Shown: piece after piece, positions 1-7,055 of the stretch
Position numbering within the stretch: the stretch's first letter is position 1
Layout: the number at the start of each line of letters is the position of its first letter
Assembly: GCA_949297975.1 (NCBI GenBank)
Contig: CASFUX010000117.1
Coordinates: forward strand, 1-37,863
Source: an uncultured Bacteroidales bacterium
GTDB taxonomy: Bacteria > Bacteroidota > Bacteroidia > Bacteroidales > Paludibacteraceae
DNA: 37,863 nucleotides
Direction of reading: 5' to 3'
Notes under the pieces: generated by a model
What the model was told of the DNA's origin: nothing
The model's input: the letters and a program-made list of their open reading frames with translations, nothing else
Databases searched by the model: none
Position numbers and translations under genes: made by a program

Positions 1-301
1 AATTATCCCAAATCGGTAATTAGAACATTTTGTGAATATCTTTGCCCGCTTTCTGTATTGTGGCGGCGTTTTTTGCTTACTTTTATCTAGACATAGCCCG
101 ATATGCCTTCGAGAAAAGACATCAAAAACCACTCGCCACAAGAACAGAAATCAGACAAAGCCTAATGACCGATTTGGGATAAAAAATTCCGTACCGACGC
201 AATTTTTGTTGCGTCAGTACGGAATTTTTGTTGCGTTATGGCGGAAATTTGGCTGCGCAGGCACGGGGGTGTCCCGTTACCCGTCCCTTGCCCCTTGCCT
301 C
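1..301. other. Gene-free left edge of the window
   Basis: No convincing coding region is present. The first 180 bases are relatively AT-rich, and short open frames here have no recognisable protein features. The only structured element is the hairpin at 182-229, followed by a further degenerate TTCCGTA/GCGTTA-type repeat up to about 260. The stretch is the 3' flank of the leftmost gene of the PUL, and any gene further left lies outside the window. Confidence 0.6.
182..229 (-). terminator. Long hairpin, probable terminator of the PUL
   Basis: A 21-base arm (182-202) pairs with 209-229 with a single C/A mismatch, and it ends in a run of T on either strand, so it could work in both directions. 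It lies about 73 bases past the stop codon of the minus-strand FAD oxidoreductase. A close relative sits at 29240-29287, a similar distance past atpG. This is a repeat family as well as a likely terminator. Confidence 0.6.
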
Positions 302-2155
302 TCACTCCTCTCCCACTTCTCCCAAGGTGCTGCCCTCGTTGTACTGCTGGTTGTTGGGCAATCCCTGTAGGCCGGTGCCTTGGCGCATCAAGGCTTGCAG
401 TTCGGGCAGGTGGTGCTGGTACACTTCGCGGGGCGTGATGCCGTAGCGGCTGCACAGCGAAGCCGCCATGCCTACCACTTCGCCCATCATGCCCGTGGTG
501 CGCATCACGCGCACGGTGCCCAGGGCCACGTGCGTCACGCTGATGTTGCGCCCCGCCATGAAGAGGTTGTCCGTGTTGCGCGAGTATAGGCAGCGGTAGG
601 GCACGGCGTAGGGGTGGATGGGGATGTGCCGGTCGACGGAGATGAAGCTGCCGGTGGGGAACTGCGCGGCGTTGGCCGAGTCGGGGTGGTGCAGGTCGAT
701 GGACCAGGTGGTGGCAAACGAGCCGTCTTCGTGGAACACGTGCTTGCACAGGTCGTCCTGCTTCAGCACGTAGTCGCCCAGCAGCCGGCGCGACTCGCGC
801 TTTCCCGCCACGTAGGCCACCCAGCCCAGGCGGCGGTGTGCGAAGGCATCGTCCTTCAGCTCGTTTTTCAGGAAGCTCCAGTTGGAGTACACCACCAGCA
901 GGCCGTAGTCGCGTATGCGTTCCGCTTCGGCTACCTGGTCGCGTCCCATGCCCGTTTCCCATGTCCATTCGCCCATGGTGACGCGGCGTGCGTTTCCGGC
1001 GTTGAAGTCCGCCCCGTAGCGGAACGGCGGGAAGCGGCTCGGGCGTTCCTCTTCCACCGAGTACCACTGCACGGATGCACCCATGGTAAGGCTGTCGGCC
1101 TCTATGGGAGCCGCCGCCTCGCCGTATTCGTGGCGTGCCTCGCGTCCCATGCGCCAGTCGGCCCCCGCCAGGTAGCCCACCGTGCCGTCGCCCGTGCCGT
1201 CGGCGAAGCACGAGCCGCGCAGGCGCATTTCCTCGCCCGTTTCCGTGTGTTGCGCCCGCAGAGCCGTTATGTGCCGTCCGTCCATCTCCACGCCCGTCAC
1301 GCGGCAGTTGAGGTACAGCGTGATGCGCGGCTCGGCTTGCACGGCCTGCATCTTCTTGTCGTCCTCGTAGTAGTCGGCTGGCTGGGCGTTGCCTCCCCGC
1401 GTGGGGCCTATTTCCTTGATGAGGTTGCCCAGTTGCTTGTACCGTCCCGCCTCGATGCGCCCGCCGAGGTGCACCCTCACTTCCGAGCTGTTGCATCCGC
1501 CCAGCACGGGGCGGTCGTTGACCAGGGCTACCCGGCAGCCCAGCCGTGCGGCCGAGAGGGCGGCGCAGATGCCCGCCACGCCTCCGCCCGCCACCACCAG
1601 GTCGTAGCCCTCGTGCGTGGTCACGCGGCCGGTGGGGTTCACTTTGTCGCGGCGGAAGGCGGCCAGCGCGTCGCCACCGGCGGGCGGCAGGGTGGCGGGG
1701 TCGGTGGTGAAGTAGATGGCGTCGCATCGGCCGTCGAAGCCCGTGAGGTCGTGCAAGGCCAGCGTGGCTTCGCCTGCCCGCACGCGCACCCGTCCGGCGG
1801 GCTGCCATTGCCAGGCATCGCCCGCAGTGCCCAGTGTGCCGCCCGCGCGGTGGCCGTTGACCGACAGGGTGAATGCGCCGGGGCCTTCGCCGTCGTGCCA
1901 GGGCGAGGTCCAGTTGTACGTGCGCACGTACACGTGGTACGTGCCGCCCTGGTCGAAGCGCACCGTGGTGCGTGCGTCGGCCACGGGTTGCCCCATGCCG
2001 TGTGCCATGAGGTAGGGCGACCCCATGAGGTCCATGAACTGCTGGTCGAGCACCCAGCCGCCTTTGTCGCGGAAGCTCTCGGCTTCCACCCACACGTCGG
2101 CCCCGCGCAGCCACAGGGGCGCGAGGCACAGCAGGAGGAGGAATGGCTTTTTCAT
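302..2155 (-). CDS. FAD-dependent oxidoreductase with N-terminal beta-sandwich-like module
   Basis: A 617-residue exported protein. The start at 2155 gives a typical signal peptide (MKKPFLLLLCL...); an upstream in-frame ATG would only add residues encoded by an intergenic repeat. Residues about 20-170 (beginning VWVEAESF) look like a carbohydrate-binding-type beta-sandwich. From about 183 there is an FAD-binding Rossmann fold with GGGVAG at 190-195 and LGGCNSSEVR just after it. The C-terminal part carries AGRNISVTHVALGTVRVM, typical of the FAD_oxidored family (PF12831). The family is common in polysaccharide loci of Bacteroidota, but its substrate is generally unknown. It is the last gene of the PUL, followed by the hairpin at 182-229. 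Redox action on a glycan or its aglycone is inference. A second family member lies at 9425-10840. Confidence 0.85.
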   Translation of the reverse strand: MKKPFLLLLCLAPLWLRGADVWVEAESFRDKGGWVLDQQFMDLMGSPYLMAHGMGQPVADARTTVRFDQGGTYHVYVRTYNWTSPWHDGEGPGAFTLSVNGHRAGGTLGTAGDAWQWQPAGRVRVRAGEATLALHDLTGFDGRCDAIYFTTDPATLPPAGGDALAAFRRDKVNPTGRVTTHEGYDLVVAGGGVAGICAALSAARLGCRVALVNDRPVLGGCNSSEVRVHLGGRIEAGRYKQLGNLIKEIGPTRGGNAQPADYYEDDKKMQAVQAEPRITLYLNCRVTGVEMDGRHITALRAQHTETGEEMRLRGSCFADGTGDGTVGYLAGADWRMGREARHEYGEAAAPIEADSLTMGASVQWYSVEEERPSRFPPFRYGADFNAGNARRVTMGEWTWETGMGRDQVAEAERIRDYGLLVVYSNWSFLKNELKDDAFAHRRLGWVAYVAGKRESRRLLGDYVLKQDDLCKHVFHEDGSFATTWSIDLHHPDSANAAQFPTGSFISVDRHIPIHPYAVPYRCLYSRNTDNLFMAGRNISVTHVALGTVRVMRTTGMMGEVVGMAASLCSRYGITPREVYQHHLPELQALMRQGTGLQGLPNNQQYNEGSTLGEVGEE

Positions 2156-2533
2156 CGCAAATTTCAGATTGACAGATTTCAAATTTCAAATTGACAGATT
2201 TCAGATTAGTGAATATTCGCAATCTGTCCACTCCTTGCCATACCCCTCCGTCGCTCCGCGACACCTCCCCTATCTTAGGGGAGGAAGTAGTTACTCCGTC
2301 CGCGAGGCTCTCGCGGAAGCCTCGGCAAGCAAGGTATTTCTCATTCTCCCCCTATGTAGGGGGAGTACCGCGAAGCGGGGAGGGGGTATGACAACAGGCA
2401 TGACATATATCTATTCTATAGGCGAATTGCGGATATCCATTTTCAGATTTCAAATTGACAGATTTCAAATTTCAGATTATTCTCTGCGGATGGCGCAGAT
2501 GAACGCGGATATACCCGCTGCTGGCTTCGCCTG
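2156..2533. other. Repeat-filled spacer between FAD oxidoreductase and GH3 genes
   Basis: No gene is seen in these 378 bases. The centre holds the palindromic element at 2239-2390. It is flanked on both sides (about 2160-2215 and 2440-2480) by short direct and inverted copies of a CAGATTTCAAATTT-type sequence, which also occurs at about 6680-6710. A fragment near 2485-2515 resembles the GCGCAGATG repeat seen at 6711-6998. No promoter is evident on the minus strand. Confidence 0.6.
2239..2390. repeat. Palindromic MITE-like element, copy 1
   Basis: A 152-bp non-coding element. Its ends are imperfect inverted repeats of about 22 bp (left CATACCCCTCCGTCGC, right complement CATACCCCCTCCCCGC). It contains further internal stems near 2266-2285 and 2346-2363 and a central CCGCGAGGCTCTCGCGG stem. 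A related copy in the opposite orientation starts at 37737 and runs off the window. It has no coding capacity, so any mobility would depend on an enzyme encoded elsewhere. Confidence 0.7.
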
Positions 2534-4756
2534 TTATTTCACCCGAAATTCGCTTTGCAGCCCTTCCGCGCTGTTGGGCGCAATCCATAGGTGGAACTTT
2601 CCGGGTTCTACCTTTTTCACCAGGTCTTTGCCGTAGAATGCCAAATCCTGCACGGGCAGGGTGAACGTCACGGCCTTGCTTTCGCCCGCTTTCAAGTGTA
2701 CGCGTTGGAAGCCCTTCAGTTCCCTTACCGGGCGGGCAATGGAACCTACCAGGTCGCGTACGTACAGCTGTACCACTTCCGTGCCGTCGGTCGTGCCCAC
2801 GTTCTTGATGGTGGCTGTGGCGGTTATCACGCCGGTGGGGGATGCCACCGTGTCGGACAGTCGCAGGTTGGCGTATTCAAAGCGGGTGTACGACAAGCCG
2901 TAACCGAAGGGGAAGAGCGGGTCACGTCCCGAGTCGAGGTAGAACGATGTGTTGCCGAGCGATGTCTGCTGGGCGTTGAGCGGTATCTGGTCGATGGGGG
3001 TGAACCAGTCCTGTGCGGGTCGTCCCGTGTTGTGGTGGTTGTAGTACATGGGTATCTGTCCCACTTCGCGCACGAAGGTCACGGGCAGTTTGCCGCTGGG
3101 GTTCTCCCGCCCGAACAGCAGGTCCAGGATGGCCGGGCCGCCCATGGTACCGGGATGGAAGCTGTAAAGCACGGCGTCGGCATAGGGCAGGTCGCGCTCG
3201 ATGGTGAGCGGGCGGCCGGCCATGACCACCATGACCACGGGCTTGCCCACGCTCTTCACGGCTTGCAGCAGGTCGGATTGCTTGCCTATCAGGTTGATAT
3301 TTGATAGCGAGTGTGCCTCGCCGGAGAGGATGGCTTCTTCGCCCACGAACACCACCGCCACGTCCGATTGGCGCACGGCACGTTTCACCGCCTGGAAGCG
3401 GTCCGTGTTCGTGTCGCGTGAGTAGCGCAGCCCGGGTTCGTAATGGTATTTCACTTGCTTGTATTCGGTTTGCAAGGCTTTCAAGGGGGTTACCGTGTGC
3501 GATTGTTCACCGTCAAAGCTCCACGTGCCCAGTTGGTCGTGCGGGGCATCGGCCATGGGACCGATGATGGCCACGGTCTGGGAGGTCTTGAGGGGCAGCA
3601 CCCCGTCGTTCTTCAGCAGGATGGCCGACTGCGTGGCGGCGGTGCGGGCTTTTTGCAGATGCTCTTCCGCATAGAGGGGCGACGGCTTGTCGGTGTCGAT
3701 GTACGGGTTGTCAAACAGCCCCAGGCGGTACTTGATGCGCAGGATGTTGCGCACGGCCTGGTCGATGTGTTCCATGGGCACGGCACCTTCGGCTACTAAT
3801 TCGGGCAGGTAGTCCATGTAAGTGTAGCTCACCATCTCCATGTCCAGCCCGGCATTGGCCGACAGGCGTGCCACGTCTTTGCGGTCGGCAGCCACGCCGT
3901 GTGCCATCATCTCGCCCATGGAGTTCCAGTCGGACACCACGAAGCCGTCAAACCGCCATTCGTCGCGCAGCACGGTGCGCAGCAGGAAGTCGTTGCACGA
4001 GGAGGGCACGCCATCATTGTCGTTGAACGAGGTCATCACCGTGGCAGCCCCGGTCTCGATGGCACGTTGGAACGGGGGCAGGTACACGTTGCGCAGCGAG
4101 CGCAGGGGGATTTGGGTGGAGTTGTAGTCGCGTCCGCCTTCGGAGGCACCGTAGCCCACGAAGTGTTTGGCGCAGGCGGCCATGGATGTGGGGTCGTTCA
4201 GGCTGTCGCCCTGGAAGCCGCGCACCATGGCTGCACCCAGTTCGGCGGCCAGGTAGGGGTCTTCGCCGAGGCTTTCGGCGATGCGTCCCCAGCGGGCATC
4301 GCGCGACACGTCGAGCATGGGGGCGAACGTCCAGCGCATGCCTTGGCTGGTGGCTTCGATGGCCGCCACGCGTCCGCCGTCTTCCACCACTTGCGGGTTG
4401 AATGAGGCGGCTTGCCCCAGCGGGATGGGGAAGACGGTTTTGTAGCCGTGTATCACGTCGCGCCCGATGATGAGCGGTATGCCCAGGCGCGACTCTTCCA
4501 TGGCGGTGCGTTGCACTTCGTTGATGATGTCCACGGGGATGTTGAGCATCGAACCTATTTCGCCGCGCCTTACCTGGGCTTTCACCGTGTCGAGCGGCTG
4601 GTCGAAGTTAAGTTGGTTCATCTGGCCTATTTTCTCTTCCAAGGTCATTTGGCTGAGCAGTTGGTCGATGAAACGGTCTTCTGCCGTTTCTGTCGTCGGC
4701 TGGCAGGCGGCCAAAGCCGTTGCGGCAACGAGGGGGATAAAGAGTTTTTTGTTCAT
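2534..4756 (-). CDS. GH3 beta-glycosidase lipoprotein (BglX-like)
   Basis: A 740-residue glycoside hydrolase family 3 enzyme, probably an exo-acting beta-glucosidase or related beta-glycosidase that trims oligosaccharides in the periplasm or at the cell surface. The start at 4756 gives a lipoprotein signal with lipobox LAAC (Cys18). The family nucleophile is in FVVSDWNSM at Asp276, in the N-terminal barrel domain. The second domain contains GEEAILSGEAHS, where the general acid glutamate of BglX-type GH3 enzymes lies. A C-terminal fibronectin-III-like domain follows (about 630-735). Both catalytic regions are intact, in contrast to the GH26-like protein of the same locus. It lies between the SGNH-like gene and the terminal FAD oxidoreductase. 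Exact linkage specificity cannot be read from sequence. Confidence 0.93.
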   Translation of the reverse strand: MNKKLFIPLVAATALAACQPTTETAEDRFIDQLLSQMTLEEKIGQMNQLNFDQPLDTVKAQVRRGEIGSMLNIPVDIINEVQRTAMEESRLGIPLIIGRDVIHGYKTVFPIPLGQAASFNPQVVEDGGRVAAIEATSQGMRWTFAPMLDVSRDARWGRIAESLGEDPYLAAELGAAMVRGFQGDSLNDPTSMAACAKHFVGYGASEGGRDYNSTQIPLRSLRNVYLPPFQRAIETGAATVMTSFNDNDGVPSSCNDFLLRTVLRDEWRFDGFVVSDWNSMGEMMAHGVAADRKDVARLSANAGLDMEMVSYTYMDYLPELVAEGAVPMEHIDQAVRNILRIKYRLGLFDNPYIDTDKPSPLYAEEHLQKARTAATQSAILLKNDGVLPLKTSQTVAIIGPMADAPHDQLGTWSFDGEQSHTVTPLKALQTEYKQVKYHYEPGLRYSRDTNTDRFQAVKRAVRQSDVAVVFVGEEAILSGEAHSLSNINLIGKQSDLLQAVKSVGKPVVMVVMAGRPLTIERDLPYADAVLYSFHPGTMGGPAILDLLFGRENPSGKLPVTFVREVGQIPMYYNHHNTGRPAQDWFTPIDQIPLNAQQTSLGNTSFYLDSGRDPLFPFGYGLSYTRFEYANLRLSDTVASPTGVITATATIKNVGTTDGTEVVQLYVRDLVGSIARPVRELKGFQRVHLKAGESKAVTFTLPVQDLAFYGKDLVKKVEPGKFHLWIAPNSAEGLQSEFRVK

Positions 4757-4866
4757 GTTTATGGAGGTAAATGAGTTACGAATGATAAGTGGCAAGTTAC
4801 GGCCTTCAATGCGGGGCAACCGCCCTGCGGGCTGAGGCTTCCCGCTACAAAGTTACGATAAAATTG

Positions 4867-6663
4867 TTACAGCACAACTTTGTATGCTTGGTGGTGCGAG
4901 CCGTCTTGTATGCCTAACAGGTAGATGCCGGTGGTCAGGTGGGGCATGTGGAGTTCTTCCTGTGCCGTGTCCACGCCAATTTGTCGGGCGAGGCAGGCCT
5001 GCCCGTTGGCGGTGTAGAGCGTCAGGTGGCAAGGGCGGGTGATGCCGCCGATGCGGATGGTTTTGCTTTGAGGGTCGGTCGTGATGATGAGTTCGGCGGA
5101 TGCTGCCGCTTGCAGCCCGCTGCTGCCGTGGTCGGGGTAGCTGTACAGCCCGGGCTTGTGCGGGTCGGCGGCTTCGCTGGAGTAAAAGTAGAGCAGCCCG
5201 CCGGCATCGGTGTTGCCGTAGCGCAGGCGCAGGGTGACGTAGGTGTGCCCGGCTGCCACCTGTTCCTGCACCCAGGTAGTCACGTCCCAATCGATGTAGG
5301 TGTTGAGTTCGTCAGCCGTGACCATGACTTCGGTGATGGGTGTGAAATCATCGGGTCGGCCGTTCCACGTCAAGGTGGCGTAGCGCGAGGTATTGCCTGC
5401 GATTTCGATGTGGTGCGTCTCTTTGATGTTCTTGTCGTTCGGGTAGATGCAGTCGTAATAATATGTCCGTAGTGCAATCCGCTCGGCATCGGCGGGCAGG
5501 GCGGTGAGGTCGAACGAAAGGAACGCCTCGCGCGACCAGTCGGGCGTGTTGCCTTTCACCTCCAGGTGGTCGGCATCAACGTAAGCGGTGGTCGGGTTGT
5601 ATTCGTGCACGAAAGCGTCGAAAGCAGGTGCGATGTGCTGGCCGCTCAGGTAAATGTCGGCTTGGCCGCTTACCTCCCCGCTTTCGTTGGTGGCGTTGCT
5701 CACGGCCACGGGCAACACGGCGGTATGGGTCGAGTCGGCGGATACGGGTATCAGCAGCGGGCTTTCCGCGATGCTGTCCAGCGTGTGTTCCTCGCCGTTC
5801 ACCGTGTAGGTGAAGTCCCAAGGCGGCACGCCCGTAAACGCGGCAAAGAAGTAGGCCTTTTCGCCCGGTGTCACGATGCGGCTCTTTTCGGATACGGAGA
5901 CCGACACAGGCAGTGTGCCGAAGAGTTTTTCCAACTCCGCCATGCATATCCACGCCATTTTCTTCTGGATGTATTGTCCCTTGCCCCGCAGCGGATGCCA
6001 GCCGTAGGTGACGCGGGCTATCCGCTCGGTGTCTTGTGCGTATTTCAGGCTCGGTTGGCTGCCGTCCGGGTCGGGTTGGTTGCGGGTGAAGCCGATGTTG
6101 TCGTCCCACTTTACCAAGGGCAGTCCCCACCGTTCGGCCAGTGTGCGGATGGCGGCGTTGTAGGTGGTGCGCGAGTCGTGCCAGTGCGTGCACAGGATGA
6201 TGGTGGCGGGCTTGCCGTCGGCCGTGCCGTAGTAGTGCGATTCGGGGTTGTCCTTCAGGGCGCGGCAGTCGGCCTTGTATTTTTTTATCACATAGTCGTA
6301 GGCCAGGGGGTACGACTGGCGGATGTCATCGTAGGTGTAGTCCTCGTAGTTTTCCTTGATGCCGTTGGTGGCGGCCACGTCCTGGTTGTGCACGTGCATG
6401 ATGATGAAGGCATCGGTGCGTTCCAGTTCTTCGGCGGTGTAGAAAGTGCCGTTGTACATGTCCATGGCGGTGTGGTAAATGGCTTCGCCGGACACGGCCT
6501 TGTTCATTGGTTCGGCGTTGAACGCCTCACACACCAGCTCGAACCACCCGTTTTCCGGAACGGCGAACGATGCGCCTGCCAACAGGAAATGGTGGTCGTA
6601 GTCCTGTGCTGCCGCGATGAAGGATGCGCTGCACAGCAGAGCGGAAATAATAGTCTTTTTCAT
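4867..6663 (-). CDS. SGNH-hydrolase-like protein with DNRLRE domain and T9SS-type tail
   Basis: A 598-residue exported protein. The start at 6663 gives signal peptide MKKTIISALLCSASFIAAAQ. Residues about 22-270 resemble an SGNH/GDSL-type fold: LAGASF with Ser32, a block-II-like AVSGEA, IIMHVHNQD, and YGWHPLRGKG with a candidate catalytic His. The Asp normally three residues before that His is replaced (Tyr). I think this is the DUF5040-type family but cannot confirm it. Residues about 348-511 resemble a DNRLRE/CBM96-like domain (REAFLSFDLTALP, then TLTWNGRP). The last 80 residues end GIYLLGIQDG...YKVVL, like a T9SS type A sorting domain. Esterase action on a decorated glycan is inference. It lies between the two GH3 genes. 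Confidence 0.75.
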   Translation of the reverse strand: MKKTIISALLCSASFIAAAQDYDHHFLLAGASFAVPENGWFELVCEAFNAEPMNKAVSGEAIYHTAMDMYNGTFYTAEELERTDAFIIMHVHNQDVAATNGIKENYEDYTYDDIRQSYPLAYDYVIKKYKADCRALKDNPESHYYGTADGKPATIILCTHWHDSRTTYNAAIRTLAERWGLPLVKWDDNIGFTRNQPDPDGSQPSLKYAQDTERIARVTYGWHPLRGKGQYIQKKMAWICMAELEKLFGTLPVSVSVSEKSRIVTPGEKAYFFAAFTGVPPWDFTYTVNGEEHTLDSIAESPLLIPVSADSTHTAVLPVAVSNATNESGEVSGQADIYLSGQHIAPAFDAFVHEYNPTTAYVDADHLEVKGNTPDWSREAFLSFDLTALPADAERIALRTYYYDCIYPNDKNIKETHHIEIAGNTSRYATLTWNGRPDDFTPITEVMVTADELNTYIDWDVTTWVQEQVAAGHTYVTLRLRYGNTDAGGLLYFYSSEAADPHKPGLYSYPDHGSSGLQAAASAELIITTDPQSKTIRIGGITRPCHLTLYTANGQACLARQIGVDTAQEELHMPHLTTGIYLLGIQDGSHHQAYKVVL

Positions 6664-7055
6664 TCGGATGTTGTTTGATTTCAAATTTCAGATTTCAAAT
6701 TTCAGATTTCTGGTTCCCGCAGATTGCGCGGATTGGCGCAGATGATTGCTTGCCACTTGCTCCTTACTCCTTGCCTCTATTTTGGTTCCCGCAGATTGCG
6801 CGGATTGGCGCAGATGATTGCTTGCCACTTGCTCCTTACTCCTTGCCTCTATTTTGGTTCCCGCAGATTGCGCAGATTGGCGCAGATGATTGCTTGCCAC
6901 TTGCCACTTGCTCCTTACTCCTTGCCTCTGTTTTGTTGCCCGCAGATTGCGCAGATGGACGCAGATGATTTCTTGCCTTTTGCCCCTTGCTCCTTGCCTC
7001 TTCCCTTTCTGCTTTCCCGATTTCTGCCTTTCGCTTTCTTCCTTTTCACTCCCGG
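6664..7055. other. Tandem-repeat spacer between SGNH-like and GH3 genes
   Basis: No gene is supported in these 392 bases. Next to the start of the SGNH-like gene there are short CAAATTTCAGATTT repeats (6679-6710), then the 72-bp tandem array at 6711-6998. The last about 60 bases are T/C-rich on the plus strand (A/G-rich on the transcribed strand). Open frames across the array on both strands are only periodic translations of the repeat. Confidence 0.65.
6711..6998. repeat. 72-bp tandem repeat, about 3.5 copies
   Basis: Copies begin at 6711, 6783 and 6855, exactly 72 bp apart, and a diverged partial copy begins at about 6934. The third copy carries a 7-base duplication (TTGCCAC), which displaces the fourth. 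Each unit contains CCCGCAGATTGCGC followed by a T/C-rich half. The first two copies are almost identical, pointing to recent expansion. Related single sequences occur at about 2485-2515 and 26790-26860. Confidence 0.9.

Noticed and set aside
37..44. TATCTTTG as a -7 promoter element
   Set aside because: It fits TAnnTTTG, but no -33 element and no plus-strand gene follow, so it is probably chance in AT-rich sequence.
162..2264. A 700-codon open frame on the minus strand overlapping the FAD oxidoreductase, and a 526-codon frame on the plus strand (614-2194)
   Set aside because: Both are arginine- or histidine/alanine-rich translations of the high-GC FAD gene in the wrong frame, with no domain, while the frame at 302-2155 has a signal peptide and family motifs.
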